Of a stretch of DNA of 64,000 nt, positions 17,241-29,798 are shown piece by piece; position 1 is the first letter of the stretch; every line of letters begins with the position of its first letter. The notes under the pieces are model-generated. The model was not told the DNA's origin. It did no database searches and saw only the letters and a program-made list of their open reading frames with translations. Made by a program: the position numbers and the translations under genes. Origin of the DNA: G963422745 sp963422745 (GTDB taxonomy: Bacteria > Actinomycetota > Acidimicrobiia > Acidimicrobiales > Aldehydirespiratoraceae); assembly GCA_963422745.1 (NCBI GenBank), contig OY730477.1:2852001-2916000 (forward strand). The letters are read 5' to 3'.

Positions 17241-19594
17241 TTATGTTTTGGTTCTTATGATGATTTCGCTGGAGGTGTTGCTTCGCAGGCCCCAAACACC
17301 TGAAGCGTTCACGGCATATACCCGGTAGTAGTACTCAACGTTGGTGTTCAATCCCGACACAGGATCATAGTAATAGGTGTTGGAGGTTGTGATGACCCGC
17401 TCATAGTCATGGCCAGCCTTGGCCATCCGACGACCTACCACGTATTTCTCGGCGCCGCCAACCGGAGCGGACCACGCCACGCGCACATAACGCGGCACAA
17501 GCGAAACAGTGAGGTTGCCTGGCGCGCCCGGGACCGGGTCCTGTGTTTTGGATCTTATGATGATTTCGCTGGAGGTGTTGCTCCGCGGGCCCCAAACGCC
17601 TGAAGCGTTCACGGCATACACCCGGTAGTAGTACTCAACGTTGGTGGTCAATCCCGACACAGGGTCGTTGTAGAAGGTGTTAGAGGTTGTGATGACCCGC
17701 TCATAGTCATGGCCGTCCTTGGCCATCCGACGAGTTACCACATACTGCTCGGCGCCGCCAACCGGAGCGGACCACGTCACGCTCACATGACGCGGCACAA
17801 GCAAAACACGAAGATTGCCTGGCTTGCCGGGAACTTTGACCCTGCCGGGAACCTTGATACTGGCGTAGTTGCCCTGACCCCATTCGCTTTCCATGTTGAG
17901 ATTGTTGACAGCTTTTACCTGGTAGAAATATAGTGAGCCGGGCTCCAGCTCGGAATAGTTGACCCGGTGACTAGTAGCGGTGGTCTTCTCGACCACACGA
18001 TACTTCTCGCCCAGCTTGGCAACCCTACGGTAAACGATATAGCTTGTCGCTCCCTCACTCGGCTCGTCCCACACCACAAACGCCACACGACGTCCTACAA
18101 CACTTCTGACGTTACCAGGCGGACTCGGAGCAGACGGGGCCTCGGTCAGTACCTCCACATCAAGGAACTTTTCGACCTCATCCAGGGATGAAAAATAAGC
18201 GTTCTTGCCTCGCGTTTTACACCATGTTTCATAGTCGATATTCTTCGGTTGTGCATCTCCAGCCATATGAATGCCATATGCTGCACCTGTTTGGTCATAC
18301 CATGGGCCCCCGCTATCACCCCCACAGGATTTGAGTTCGTCGCCATGAACACGAACAAACAGCTCCAGACAGTCCACTGCTCTGCCTTCATCAGACTCCA
18401 AACACAAATCGTGCTTTTCGCTATGGGGAGAATGCATTACGCTTGTGATGTAACCGCACGAAACTCCACTTGCTTTTCCCGCATGACAAACAAAATTGTC
18501 AATGAGTATTTCCCAACCCCGACCAGATGTTATTTTGCCGACCATGCTACGAGTGGTCAGCTCAAAAATATCACCAGTGACACTGTATATTGGAGGGTGT
18601 TGAGGACCGGCGGGCCTATACAGGTAATAGTCGGTCAGGTTATCAGGTGAACCCTGCGGGATGCTGTGAAACTGCGCGTCGGCTCGCGCGCTTTCCCAAC
18701 CGCGGACATACTCGAGTGCGGTATTGTGCATGGTCAGATCATTTTCGCAGTGGCCAGCGGTGATGATCCCGTACGGGCCTCCATTGTTCTCTTTGGCGGC
18801 GAAACCCGCAGTACACTGACTCATGGGTTGTCCAGCGATCAGATCCGCACTGGGCTCGGCGCCACGCCCGACGGTTTCACCTGAACGTCGACGCTCAAAT
18901 GATCCTTGATCGTGTCGGCGAAACGATCAGTCATGACTGTGGGATCCTCATCAGACAACGGATCCGGCGCCCCGCGGCGGGTCCTGTGAGCAGACACGAG
19001 GTCAGAATCGATGCCGACCTCGACGCTGTTGGATCTCACATCCACATCGGTATAGATAACCATCTCAGAAAACCGCGCCGCCTCCACACGATCAGAAGCC
19101 GATTCAACGATCGCATCAAAATCCAAGGCAGCCTGCGCGGCCCGCAACTGCGTAAACGTGTACCGCGCACCAGTACGTATCTGCACATCACCATGAGCAT
19201 CAGCAACCCGCGCTGCTTCCACACCGGGAGGATCATCACCAGTCAACCAAACCCACGCCATGAAACCCGCTCCGTGGTCGATACCCAAACCAGCAACCCG
19301 CGATTCCTCAAGATCCATAATCGAAGCGAGAATCTCTTTCACGGGCCAGATCCGATCCAGATACCGTTTCGCGTCGCTCAACGACACCGAAAATTCCCGA
19401 GCGTAGGACTGCACCGCAGGATCAACCAACGCCGCCTCTCGATCATCAGAAGCCTCAGGCACCGACCCAGCCGCCGATCCCGATAACAGCAACAACCAAA
19501 ACAATGACAGCACCACCAACATCAGCACTCGACAACCCGAGAACTTCTTCATCCTCACCAGCTCAAACTGTTCTTGATCATACGTCTTTCGCAT
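17241..19594 (-). pseudogene. secreted S1 protease with FnIII repeats, copy 1, frameshifted
   Basis: Paralogue of the gene at 21270-23636. N-terminal part 18839-19594 (signal peptide, pro-region) and C-terminal part 17241-18824 (protease, three FnIII domains) are in different frames. At 18871-18880 this copy reads ACGGTTTCAC where copy 2 reads ACGGTCAC, i.e. two extra T. His (TAGHC), Asp (RADAQF) and Ser (GGDSGGPW) of the triad are all preserved, so inactivation is recent, or the indel is a sequencing error. The start is ATG 19594 with GGAGAAG six bases upstream. Confidence 0.82.
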
Positions 19595-19648
19595 TCTCTT
19601 CTCCGTTCTTTCGTGTGACACTTGCTTTCGAGTCACACATTTGTAGGC

Positions 19649-20920
19649 TTATTTGTGTAGGTCCATGCTTGGTGCATGCCATCCATGAGGGGCTTCGCAC
19701 AGTGCTTCCAGTTCGTTATCCGGGCTGGGCGATCGTCCCATCCCTCCTACGGCGGAGACTATATCACCGGGAAACATCGGTCCACGAATGCCAGACCAGA
19801 ACCCGTTCGTGACAGGATCATAACGTGTGAACACGTCCGGCAATCTTATGAAAAACCGCTTCGGAGGTCTGGTCTCGTCTAGAGCATCATATGAGTCGAT
19901 ATACAAACACGGCTTCTCATACACCAGAATACCGGTCAGGTCCGCTTGTTGGACTGGACCGATCGGATCCGAGTAATACAACCCAGCTACAGGCATATCG
20001 GGATCATACTCAGGAACCTCCGGCGGATACCTCGTCAACGTCCTCAGATCCGTAGGAACATCCACAAACTCTCTGGAATCCGTTAACACCACCTCCACAC
20101 CGAAATGAACACGCAACAAATCACCCAACCAGTCAAACATCGCCTCCAACTCCGCACCAGTCGCCAACCGAGAATCAACCGCTGCCAACTCATCAGGCAC
20201 AAATTCCACCAAACCATGAGACACCACCATCAACTCCAATACCGGAACCCACACAGGAATATCGAAACCATCCAAACGCGAAAACCCCAACCTAGGACTA
20301 TGAACCACAGCCCGAACAGGAACCACCGAACCATCCACAACCATCCTCTCCGAATCACTACCACGCCCGTACTCCTCATCAAAACCCGAAACCACATCAA
20401 ACACACCCGCAAACGAATAATCCGCCCCCACCCTCACCACAACATCATCATATGAACCCGCCAACCCAAACGCCTCCTCACACACAGGCCCCGAACCCGC
20501 CAACCACACAAACCCCAACAAATCATCACCCACCACATACAACCCCCAACTAGCCACCCTCGAACTCTCCAACTCCACAATCGACTTCAACACAGGCAAC
20601 AACACACCCAAACGACCCTCATGACGCTCAATAGACTCCAACGACAACGGAACCATCCACTGCACCGGGTCCGAACGCCGACGCCCCACAGACCAACTCG
20701 ACCAACCCTCATATTCCAAAGACGACAACCACCCAACCTCATCAACAGAACCCACCACCTCACACGACCCGCCAGAACCCTCCACCACAACACCAGGCAA
20801 AACAACCCCAGGCAAATCCACATCATCACCAGACCTAACCCAAAAAACCACACCAACCAACACCAAACCACACAAACCACAACCAACCAACAACCACCAA
20901 AAACGACCCAAAACCATCAT
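19649..20920 (-). CDS. pro-region-like secreted/membrane protein, copy 1
   Basis: 423 aa beginning with one hydrophobic segment (MMVLGRFWWLLVGCGLCG). The middle part (about residues 90-240) aligns with the pro-region of the adjacent protease: SIVELESSRVASWG versus SIMELEESRVAGLG, FVWLAG versus WVWLTG, VVRVGADYS versus VQIRTGARYT. The C-terminal third has no recognised family. ATG 20920 is preceded by AGGG. Upstream in-frame sequence to 21157 is not conserved with copy 2. Role unknown; an inhibitor, chaperone or partner of the protease is possible. Confidence 0.75.
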   Translation of the reverse strand: MMVLGRFWWLLVGCGLCGLVLVGVVFWVRSGDDVDLPGVVLPGVVVEGSGGSCEVVGSVDEVGWLSSLEYEGWSSWSVGRRRSDPVQWMVPLSLESIERHEGRLGVLLPVLKSIVELESSRVASWGLYVVGDDLLGFVWLAGSGPVCEEAFGLAGSYDDVVVRVGADYSFAGVFDVVSGFDEEYGRGSDSERMVVDGSVVPVRAVVHSPRLGFSRLDGFDIPVWVPVLELMVVSHGLVEFVPDELAAVDSRLATGAELEAMFDWLGDLLRVHFGVEVVLTDSREFVDVPTDLRTLTRYPPEVPEYDPDMPVAGLYYSDPIGPVQQADLTGILVYEKPCLYIDSYDALDETRPPKRFFIRLPDVFTRYDPVTNGFWSGIRGPMFPGDIVSAVGGMGRSPSPDNELEALCEAPHGWHAPSMDLHK

Positions 20921-21269
20921 AACCAACCCTACCACAACCCACACACCCACACAAAACCGGCCCACCCGCCCCAACACAAGCAACACCAGCCCGCCCGTCC
21001 CAGCGTGCCCATCAACACCCCCAACAACCTGATGTCCGCATGCGTAGCCACTAGAAACAGACCTGATGGAATAAGCAGACACGCCAGATCCAGGTCCTGG
21101 TTCAGGTCCTCCCCAAGGCTTAGGGGTTCGACCCCCCCTCCACACAACACATCCCACTCAGGGCACATCACCGACCTCTGAGGTATGACGCGATGCGCGA
21201 CTGCGTTGAATCGGTCGGGAGTGCGACAGCGGGCGCCCCCGGGATCTCATCCTACGTTCTTGCTCTATC
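20921..21269. other. intergenic region between duplicated cassettes
   Basis: No gene recognised. It should contain the promoter of the copy-1 cassette (minus strand) and, near 21200-21262, the same IS1595-like fragment that flanks the left cassette. The first part is strongly A/C-rich on the plus strand. Confidence 0.5.
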
Positions 21270-23636
21270 CTACGTTTTGGTTCTTATGATGATTTCGCTG
21301 GAGGTGTTGCTTCGCGGGCCCCAAACACCTGAAGCGTTCACAGCATACACCCGGTAGTAGTACTCAACGTTGGTGGTCAATCCCGACACAGGATCATAGT
21401 AATAGGTGTTAGAGGTTGTGATGACCCGCTCATAATCATGGCCAGCCTTGGCCATCCGACGAGTCACCACGTATTTCTCGGCGCCGCCAACCGGAGCGGA
21501 CCACGCCACGCGCACATAACGCGGCACAAGCGAAACAGTGAGGTTGCCTGGCGCGCCCGGGACCGGGTCCTGTGTTTTGGATCTTATGATGATTTCGCTG
21601 GAGGTGTTGCTTCGCGGGCCCCAAACACCTGAAGCGTTCACAGCATATACCCGGTAGTAGTACTCAACGTTGGTGTTCAATCCCGACACTGGGTCGTTGT
21701 AGAAGGTGTTAGAGGTTGTGATGACCCGCTCATAGTCATGGCCGTCCTTGGCCATCCGACGAGTTACCACATACTGCTCGGCGCCGCCAACCGGGGCGGA
21801 CCACGTCACGCTCACATGACGCGGAACAAGCAAAACACGAAGATTGCCGGGCGCGCCCGGAACTTTGACCCTGCCGGGAACCTTGATACTGGCGTAGTTG
21901 CCCTGACCCCATTCGCTTTCCATGTTGAGATTGTTGACAGCTCTTACCTGGTAGAAATATCTAGAGCCGGGATCCAGCTCGGAATAGAAGACCCGGTGAC
22001 TAGTAGCGGTCGTCTTCTCGACCACACGATACTTCTCACCCGGCCGGGCAACCCGACGGTAAACGACATAGCTTGTCGCTCCCTCGCTCGGCTCGTCCCA
22101 CACCACAGACACCGCACGAGGTCCTACAACACTTCTGACGTTACCAGGCGGACTCGGAGCAGACGGGGCCTCGGTCAGTACCTCCACATCAAGGAACTTT
22201 TCGACCTCAACCAGGGACGAAAAATAAGCGTTCTTGCCTCGCGTTTTGCACCATGTTTCATAGTCGATATTCTTCGGTTTCTTAGTCATAGCCATGGTAA
22301 TACCATATGCCGCACCTGCTTGGTCATACCATGGGCCCCCACTATCACCCCCACAGCCTTTGAGATCGTCGCCATGAACACGAAAAAACACCGGTAGACA
22401 GTTCACTGCTCTGCCTTCATCAGACTCCAAACAATAATCGTAATCTATGCTATCGTAATTTGTGCCATCGAAAGAATACAATACGCTCTTGATGTTACCG
22501 CAGGACACTCCAGTTATTCTTCCCGTATGACAGACATAATTGTCAATAAGTAATTCCCAACCCCGACTAGCTGCTGCTATGCTGACCATCCTACGAATGG
22601 TCAGCTCAAAAATATCATCGGTGACACTGTATATTGGAGGGTGTTGGGGACCGGCGGGTCTATACAGGTAATAGTTGGTCAGTTTATCAGGTGAACCCTG
22701 CGGGATGCTGTGAAACTGCGCGTCAGCTCGCGGGCTTTCCCAACCGCGTACATACTCGAGTGCTCTACCGTGCATGGTCTGATAATTATTGCAGTGGCCA
22801 GCGGTGATGATCCCGTACGGGCCTCCATTGTTCTCTTTGGCGGCGAAACCCGCAGTACAAGTACGCATGGGTTGTCCAGCGATCAGATCCGCACTGGGTT
22901 CGGCGCCAGGCCCGACGGTCACCTGAACGTCGACGCTCACATGATCCTTGATCGTGTCGGCGAAATGATCAGTAATGACTGTGAGATCCTCATCCGACAA
23001 CGGATCCGGCGCCCCACGGCGGGTCCTGTGAGCAGACACGAGGTCGGAATCGATGCCGACCTCGACGCTGTTGGATCTCACATCCACATCGGTATAGACA
23101 ACCATGTCAGAAACCCGCGCCGCCTCCACACGATCAGAAGCCGATTCAACGATCACATCGAAATCCAATGCAGCCTGCGCGGCCCGCAACTGCGTGTACG
23201 TGTACCGCGCACCAGTACGTATCTGCACATCACCATGAGCATCAGCAACCCGCGCCGCTTCCACACCGGGAGGGTCATCACCAGTCAACCATACCCAGGC
23301 CATGAAACCCGCTCCGTGGTCGATACCCAAACCAGCAACCCGCGATTCCTCAAGTTCCATAATCGAACCGAGGATCTCTTTCACGGGCCAGATTCGATCC
23401 AGATACCGTTTCGCGTCGCTCAACGACACCGAAAACTCCCGAGCATAGGACTCCACCGCGGGATGAACCACCGCTGCGTCTTGATCATCGGAACCCTCAG
23501 GCACCGACCCAGCCGCCGATCCCGATAACAGCAACAACCAAAACAATGACAGTACTACCAATATCAGCACTCGATAACCCGGGCAAATCTTCATACTCAC
23601 CAAATGATATTGTTCTTGATCATAGATCTTTCGCAT
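21270..23636 (-). CDS. secreted trypsin-like (S1) protease with three FnIII domains
   Basis: 788 aa, intact copy. Signal peptide at residues 20-42 (VLILVVLSLFWLLLLSGSAA); pro-region roughly 55-240; S1 protease domain about 258-485 with His281 (ITAGHC), Asp305 (RADAQF) and Ser432 (GCGGDSGGPW). Cys pairs around the His and Ser are as in streptogrisin-like enzymes. Three fibronectin type III domains fill about 495-788; the last two are near-identical. A secreted extracellular endopeptidase is predicted, with FnIII domains for substrate or surface binding. ATG 23636 follows a GGAAAGAGA purine run; longer ORF sequence upstream is non-family. Confidence 0.88.
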   Translation of the reverse strand: MRKIYDQEQYHLVSMKICPGYRVLILVVLSLFWLLLLSGSAAGSVPEGSDDQDAAVVHPAVESYAREFSVSLSDAKRYLDRIWPVKEILGSIMELEESRVAGLGIDHGAGFMAWVWLTGDDPPGVEAARVADAHGDVQIRTGARYTYTQLRAAQAALDFDVIVESASDRVEAARVSDMVVYTDVDVRSNSVEVGIDSDLVSAHRTRRGAPDPLSDEDLTVITDHFADTIKDHVSVDVQVTVGPGAEPSADLIAGQPMRTCTAGFAAKENNGGPYGIITAGHCNNYQTMHGRALEYVRGWESPRADAQFHSIPQGSPDKLTNYYLYRPAGPQHPPIYSVTDDIFELTIRRMVSIAAASRGWELLIDNYVCHTGRITGVSCGNIKSVLYSFDGTNYDSIDYDYCLESDEGRAVNCLPVFFRVHGDDLKGCGGDSGGPWYDQAGAAYGITMAMTKKPKNIDYETWCKTRGKNAYFSSLVEVEKFLDVEVLTEAPSAPSPPGNVRSVVGPRAVSVVWDEPSEGATSYVVYRRVARPGEKYRVVEKTTATSHRVFYSELDPGSRYFYQVRAVNNLNMESEWGQGNYASIKVPGRVKVPGAPGNLRVLLVPRHVSVTWSAPVGGAEQYVVTRRMAKDGHDYERVITTSNTFYNDPVSGLNTNVEYYYRVYAVNASGVWGPRSNTSSEIIIRSKTQDPVPGAPGNLTVSLVPRYVRVAWSAPVGGAEKYVVTRRMAKAGHDYERVITTSNTYYYDPVSGLTTNVEYYYRVYAVNASGVWGPRSNTSSEIIIRTKT

Positions 23637-23688
23637 TCTCTTTCCGTTCTTTCGTGTGACAAGTGTTTTCGAGTCACATATCGTAGGC

Positions 23689-24945
23689 TTATTTGTGTAA
23701 GTGCATGCTTGGTGCGTGCCATCCACCGGCGGCTTCGCATAGTGCTTCCAGTTCGTTATCCGGACTTGGGGATCGTCCTGTCCCTCCTCCGACGGAGACT
23801 ATATCACCGGGAAACATCGGTCCAAAAATGCCAGACCAGAACCCGTTCGTGACAGGATCATAACGTGTAGACACGTTGGGCAATCTTATGAAAAACCTTC
23901 TCGGAGGTGCAGTCTCGTCTAGAGTGTCATATGAGTCGATATACACACAAGGCTTCTCATACACCAGAATACCGGTCAGTAGCGCTTGATGTACTGGAAA
24001 GATCGGATCCGTGTAATATAATCCTGCTACTGGCATATCGGGATCATACTCGGGAACTTCCGGCGGAAACTTAGTCAACGTCCTCAGATCCGTAGGAGCA
24101 TCAACAAACTCCCTGGAATCAGTTAACACCACCTCCATACCGACATGATCACGCAACAAATCATCCAACCAGTCAAACATCGCCTCCAACTCCGCACCAG
24201 TCGCCAACCGAGAATCAACCGCTGCCAACTCATCAGGCACAAAATGCACCAAAGTATGAGACACCACATCTAACTCCAATACCGGAACCCACGCACCGAT
24301 ATCGAAACCATCCAAACGCGAAAACCCGAGCCGAGGACTATGAACCACAGCCCGAACAGGAATCACCGAACCATCCACAACCATCCTCTTCGAATCACTA
24401 CCACGCCCGTACACCTCACCAAAACCCGAAACAAAATCAAACACACCCGCAACCGAATAATCCGCCCCCACCCTCACCACAACATCATCATATGAACCCG
24501 CCAACCGAACCGCCTCCTCACACACAGGCCCCGAACCCGCCAACCACACAAACCCCAACAAATCATCACCCACCACATACAACCCCCAACTAGCCACCCT
24601 CGAACTCTCCAACTCCACGATCGACTTCAACACAGGCAACAACACACCCAAACGACCCTCATGACGCTCAATAGACTTCAACGACAACGGAACCATCCTC
24701 CGCACCGGATCCGAACGCCGACGCCCCACAGACCAACGCGACCAACCCTCATACACCAAAGACGACAACCACCCAACCTCATCAACAGAACCCACCCCAC
24801 CACACGACCCACCAGAACCCTCCACCACAACCCCAGGCAAACCCACACCATCAAGACCATTACCAGACCCACCCCCACAACCCACGCCAACCAACACCAA
24901 ACCACAACCAACCAACAACCACCAAAAACGACCCAAAACTATCAT
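23689..24945 (-). CDS. pro-region-like secreted/membrane protein, copy 2
   Basis: 418 aa, paralogue of the gene at 19649-20920, located immediately 5' of the intact protease gene. The N-terminus MIVLGRFWWLLVGCGLVLVG is followed by VGCGGGSGN, a weak lipobox candidate absent from copy 1. The middle part is homologous to the protease pro-region (SIVELESSRVASWG, VRVGADYSVAG). ATG 24945 follows AGGG. The first half of the coding strand is extremely rich in G and T. Likely secreted or membrane anchored; function unknown. Confidence 0.78.
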   Translation of the reverse strand: MIVLGRFWWLLVGCGLVLVGVGCGGGSGNGLDGVGLPGVVVEGSGGSCGGVGSVDEVGWLSSLVYEGWSRWSVGRRRSDPVRRMVPLSLKSIERHEGRLGVLLPVLKSIVELESSRVASWGLYVVGDDLLGFVWLAGSGPVCEEAVRLAGSYDDVVVRVGADYSVAGVFDFVSGFGEVYGRGSDSKRMVVDGSVIPVRAVVHSPRLGFSRLDGFDIGAWVPVLELDVVSHTLVHFVPDELAAVDSRLATGAELEAMFDWLDDLLRDHVGMEVVLTDSREFVDAPTDLRTLTKFPPEVPEYDPDMPVAGLYYTDPIFPVHQALLTGILVYEKPCVYIDSYDTLDETAPPRRFFIRLPNVSTRYDPVTNGFWSGIFGPMFPGDIVSVGGGTGRSPSPDNELEALCEAAGGWHAPSMHLHK

Positions 24946-25148
24946 AACCAACCCTACCACAACCCACACAACCACACAACCCAGCCTTCGCGTCCAACAT
25001 CAAGGCTACCGGCATGGCGTCGGGCAGGTTGCGTGCAACTCCCACCTATTGGATACTCAAGTATATAATCCTCATCGCTTAACCCAAGCACGCACGCCAA
25101 CAGAGGTCCTTTGAAGTCGCCGCCTGGACCGACCGTTAGTGTCGGATC

Positions 25149-25903
25149 ATGAACACCCGGGATCGAGCCATCGCTGATCGTGCTCGCTTCGAGAGCTGGG
25201 TCCAATACGCCGAGCAGAGCGGAGATCGTCCGGCTTTGCCAGCCGCTACCGTCGTCGTGCTGCGCGACACCGAGACAGGACCGCGCACCCTGATGCTGCG
25301 GCGCAACTCCAAGATCGCCTTCGGCGGCATGTGGGTTTTCCCAGGCGGTCGCATTGATCCCGACGACTACGCAAATAACGGTGACGTCGTAGCAGCGGCC
25401 CGCCGGGCGGCGGTCCGCGAAGCCCGAGAGGAAGCCCAGATCGAAGTAGACGCCGACTCGATGGTGTTGTTCGCCCATTGGATCCCACCACCAATCGCAC
25501 CAAAACGCTTCGCGACCTGGTTCTTCGCCGCACGAGCCGACAACGATCACGCGGTCATTGACGACGGCGAGATCGTTGAGATGCAGTGGTCCACCCCGGC
25601 CAACGTGCTGGAGCGCCATCACAACGGCGAGGTTGAGTTGGTACCTCCGACGTGGGTGACGCTGCACACACTGCGAGGGTTCACCACAGTAAAGGCGGCG
25701 CTTACCACCTTGGCCGATCGTGCCCCTCGTCACCACGCCACCAGAATTGCGCGCTCGGGCGAGGATCCCGTTGTGATGTGGGAGGGCGACGCTGGTTACG
25801 ACAGCGCCAATGCGAACGTCGCGGGTTCACGTCATCGTCTCACGATGGCCGAGTCTGGTTACGTCTACGAAGACTCCAGTATCACCGAAGCACGGACCCG
25901 CAG

Positions 25904-25907
<4 letters not shown>
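25149..25907 (+). CDS. Nudix hydrolase
   Basis: 252 aa. The Nudix box is GGRIDPDDY...(insert)...AARRAAVREAREEAQIEV: the REAREEAQIEV half is perfect, while the spacing to the first Gly is longer than the classical 23-residue box, as in NUDT19-like enzymes. These hydrolyse nucleoside diphosphate-linked substrates such as CoA derivatives. First gene of a six-gene operon; its TGA overlaps the GTG of the P-type ATPase. Confidence 0.87.
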
Positions 25908-28288
<2,381 letters not shown>

Positions 28289-28290
28289 GG

Positions 28291-29154
28291 ATGAACAAGC
28301 GACTGGAGGGCCGAACCGCTTTGGTCACCGGCGCTAGCCGCGGCATTGGTGCCGGTATCGCCGAAAGGCTCGCCGCCGAAGGTGCCGATGTTGCCCTTGT
28401 GGCACGCACCTTGCACGCCCTTGAAAAGTTGCCGGGTTCGCTGACACAGACCGCCAACCGCTGCAAAGCGCACGGCGTCAGAGTCGCAACGGTTGTGGCG
28501 GATCTCGCGGACGGCGATGCCCGAGCAGGAGTGTTTGATGAGACCGTGACCGCACTGGGCCACGTAGACATCGTCGTCAACAACGCTGCCGGAGCGATCT
28601 ATCAGCCGATGATCGACTACCCACTGAAACGGCGTCGACTGATGGTGGAACTCAACGTGCAGGCACCCGTCGATCTCACACAGGCGGCACTGCCGTCAAT
28701 GATCGAACATGAAGAGGGCTGGATCGTAAACCTGTCGAGTGCCACCACCAACCATCCACAGGGACCGCCCTACGATCTCAGCGGAGTCCGTGGTGTGTTC
28801 GGCTGGTACGGTGCCTCCAAGGCGATGCTGAACCGTGTTACCACCGCGATGGCGTCGGAACTGCACGGTACGGGCGTACGAATCAATACGGTGCAACCCC
28901 GAGCAGCGGTACTCACCGAAGGAGCCGATGCGGTGCTCGGTTCGAGATTGCCCAAGGATCGGATCGAGCCACTTGAGGCGCTCGTGGAGGCGGCCCTTTG
29001 GCTGTGTGACTGCCCCGCGGACCACACCGGCCATCTCGAATCCAGCCTCGAGCTCCTCGCCCGAGAGTCGGTCACCATCATGAGTCTCAACGGTGCTGTG
29101 CCCTATTCGCCAAACCCGGGGACGCCTGAGATGCCCACACAACGCCTGAGGTGA
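28291..29154 (+). CDS. short-chain dehydrogenase/reductase
   Basis: 287-aa SDR starting MNKRLEGRTALVTGASRGIG, with NNAAG, NLSSATT and the catalytic YGASK. ATG 28291 follows TTGAGG and lies 2 bp after the ctpE stop. The last 4 nt overlap the next gene. A C-terminal extension after about residue 245 (ELLARESVTIMSLNG) is unusual for the family. Substrate unknown. Confidence 0.87.
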   Translation: MNKRLEGRTALVTGASRGIGAGIAERLAAEGADVALVARTLHALEKLPGSLTQTANRCKAHGVRVATVVADLADGDARAGVFDETVTALGHVDIVVNNAAGAIYQPMIDYPLKRRRLMVELNVQAPVDLTQAALPSMIEHEEGWIVNLSSATTNHPQGPPYDLSGVRGVFGWYGASKAMLNRVTTAMASELHGTGVRINTVQPRAAVLTEGADAVLGSRLPKDRIEPLEALVEAALWLCDCPADHTGHLESSLELLARESVTIMSLNGAVPYSPNPGTPEMPTQRLR

Positions 29155-29798
29155 CCGTCCGCCAGAACGCCTTGGTGATAGGCGACGGGGAACCGGCCAC
29201 CGCCATCGCCTTGGGTCTCGCTGACCTCGGCTGGTCTGTCGTCCAGCTCCACGACGGCTCCTCGCCGATCACCGACCACAACTGGCCGGACGAATTGGAC
29301 TTGGTCGTACATGCCCGCTATCCCGCCGCATGCCGTCAACAATGCGCAATGGCGGACCTATCCCCCGCCGAATGGCACGCCGCCTGCGACGAACCACTCA
29401 CAGCTGCGATCCGTGTGGCTCGCCTCGCATACAGGCCGCTGTTGAGACGGGCGGGGCGAATCGTGTTCGTGGTTCCACTTATGGCGAGTGCAGGCGGTGC
29501 GGGCTATGCGCCATTCGCCGCGGCTGCCGAGGGATGCCGGATTCTGGCCAAATCGCTGGCCAGAAGTTGGGGTAGTGACGGTATCGGTTCACATGCCCTC
29601 ACCCTGGACCCATCAGCATTCGTTCATGGCGCGGCCAACAGCGGCGGGGAGTATGTCTTGCATGATCCACCATTGGGGCGCGTACCAGACCCGAGAATCG
29701 AAGTGTCGGCGATGATCAACGCCCTGACCGACGAATCATTTGACGTGTTGGTGGGTTCGTCACTGGTGCTCGACGGCGGATCGTGGATGCCCGGATGA
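29151..29798 (+). CDS. SDR-like protein lacking the catalytic motifs
   Basis: 215 aa with the outline of an SDR (Rossmann-like ALVIGDGEPATAIALGLADL, C-terminal SSLVLDGGSWMPG resembling the usual VDGG end) but no TGxxxGxG and no YxxxK (AGYAPFAAAAEG at the expected place). It may be a non-catalytic partner of the flanking SDRs. 4-nt overlaps with both neighbours show translational coupling. Confidence 0.75.
   Translation: MTVRQNALVIGDGEPATAIALGLADLGWSVVQLHDGSSPITDHNWPDELDLVVHARYPAACRQQCAMADLSPAEWHAACDEPLTAAIRVARLAYRPLLRRAGRIVFVVPLMASAGGAGYAPFAAAAEGCRILAKSLARSWGSDGIGSHALTLDPSAFVHGAANSGGEYVLHDPPLGRVPDPRIEVSAMINALTDESFDVLVGSSLVLDGGSWMPG

Larger units (their letters stand above)
17191..24960. repeat. 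tandem duplication of a two-gene protease cassette
   Basis: Two units (about 17191-20930 and 21205-24960) carry the same gene order, spacing (53-55 bp between the two genes) and largely the same sequence. Both begin at their left edge with the same short IS1595-like fragment (CGTTGAATCGGTC followed by GCGGGCG). The unit on the right is intact; the left one carries a frameshift. Confidence 0.9.

Noticed and set aside
21117..21145. tRNA or tmRNA 3' end (GGGGTTCGACCCCCC)
   Set aside because: Only a T-arm-like hairpin is present; no matching acceptor, D or anticodon arms upstream.
20105..21181. Plus-strand ORFs rich in Thr, His, Pro, Asn opposite the pro-region-like gene
   Set aside because: They are shadows of the G/T-biased minus-strand gene; low-complexity composition and no start context.
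25652..25903. N-terminal extension of the P-type ATPase
   Set aside because: The extension is the Nudix gene read in another frame; GTG 25904 gives a typical overlap and length.
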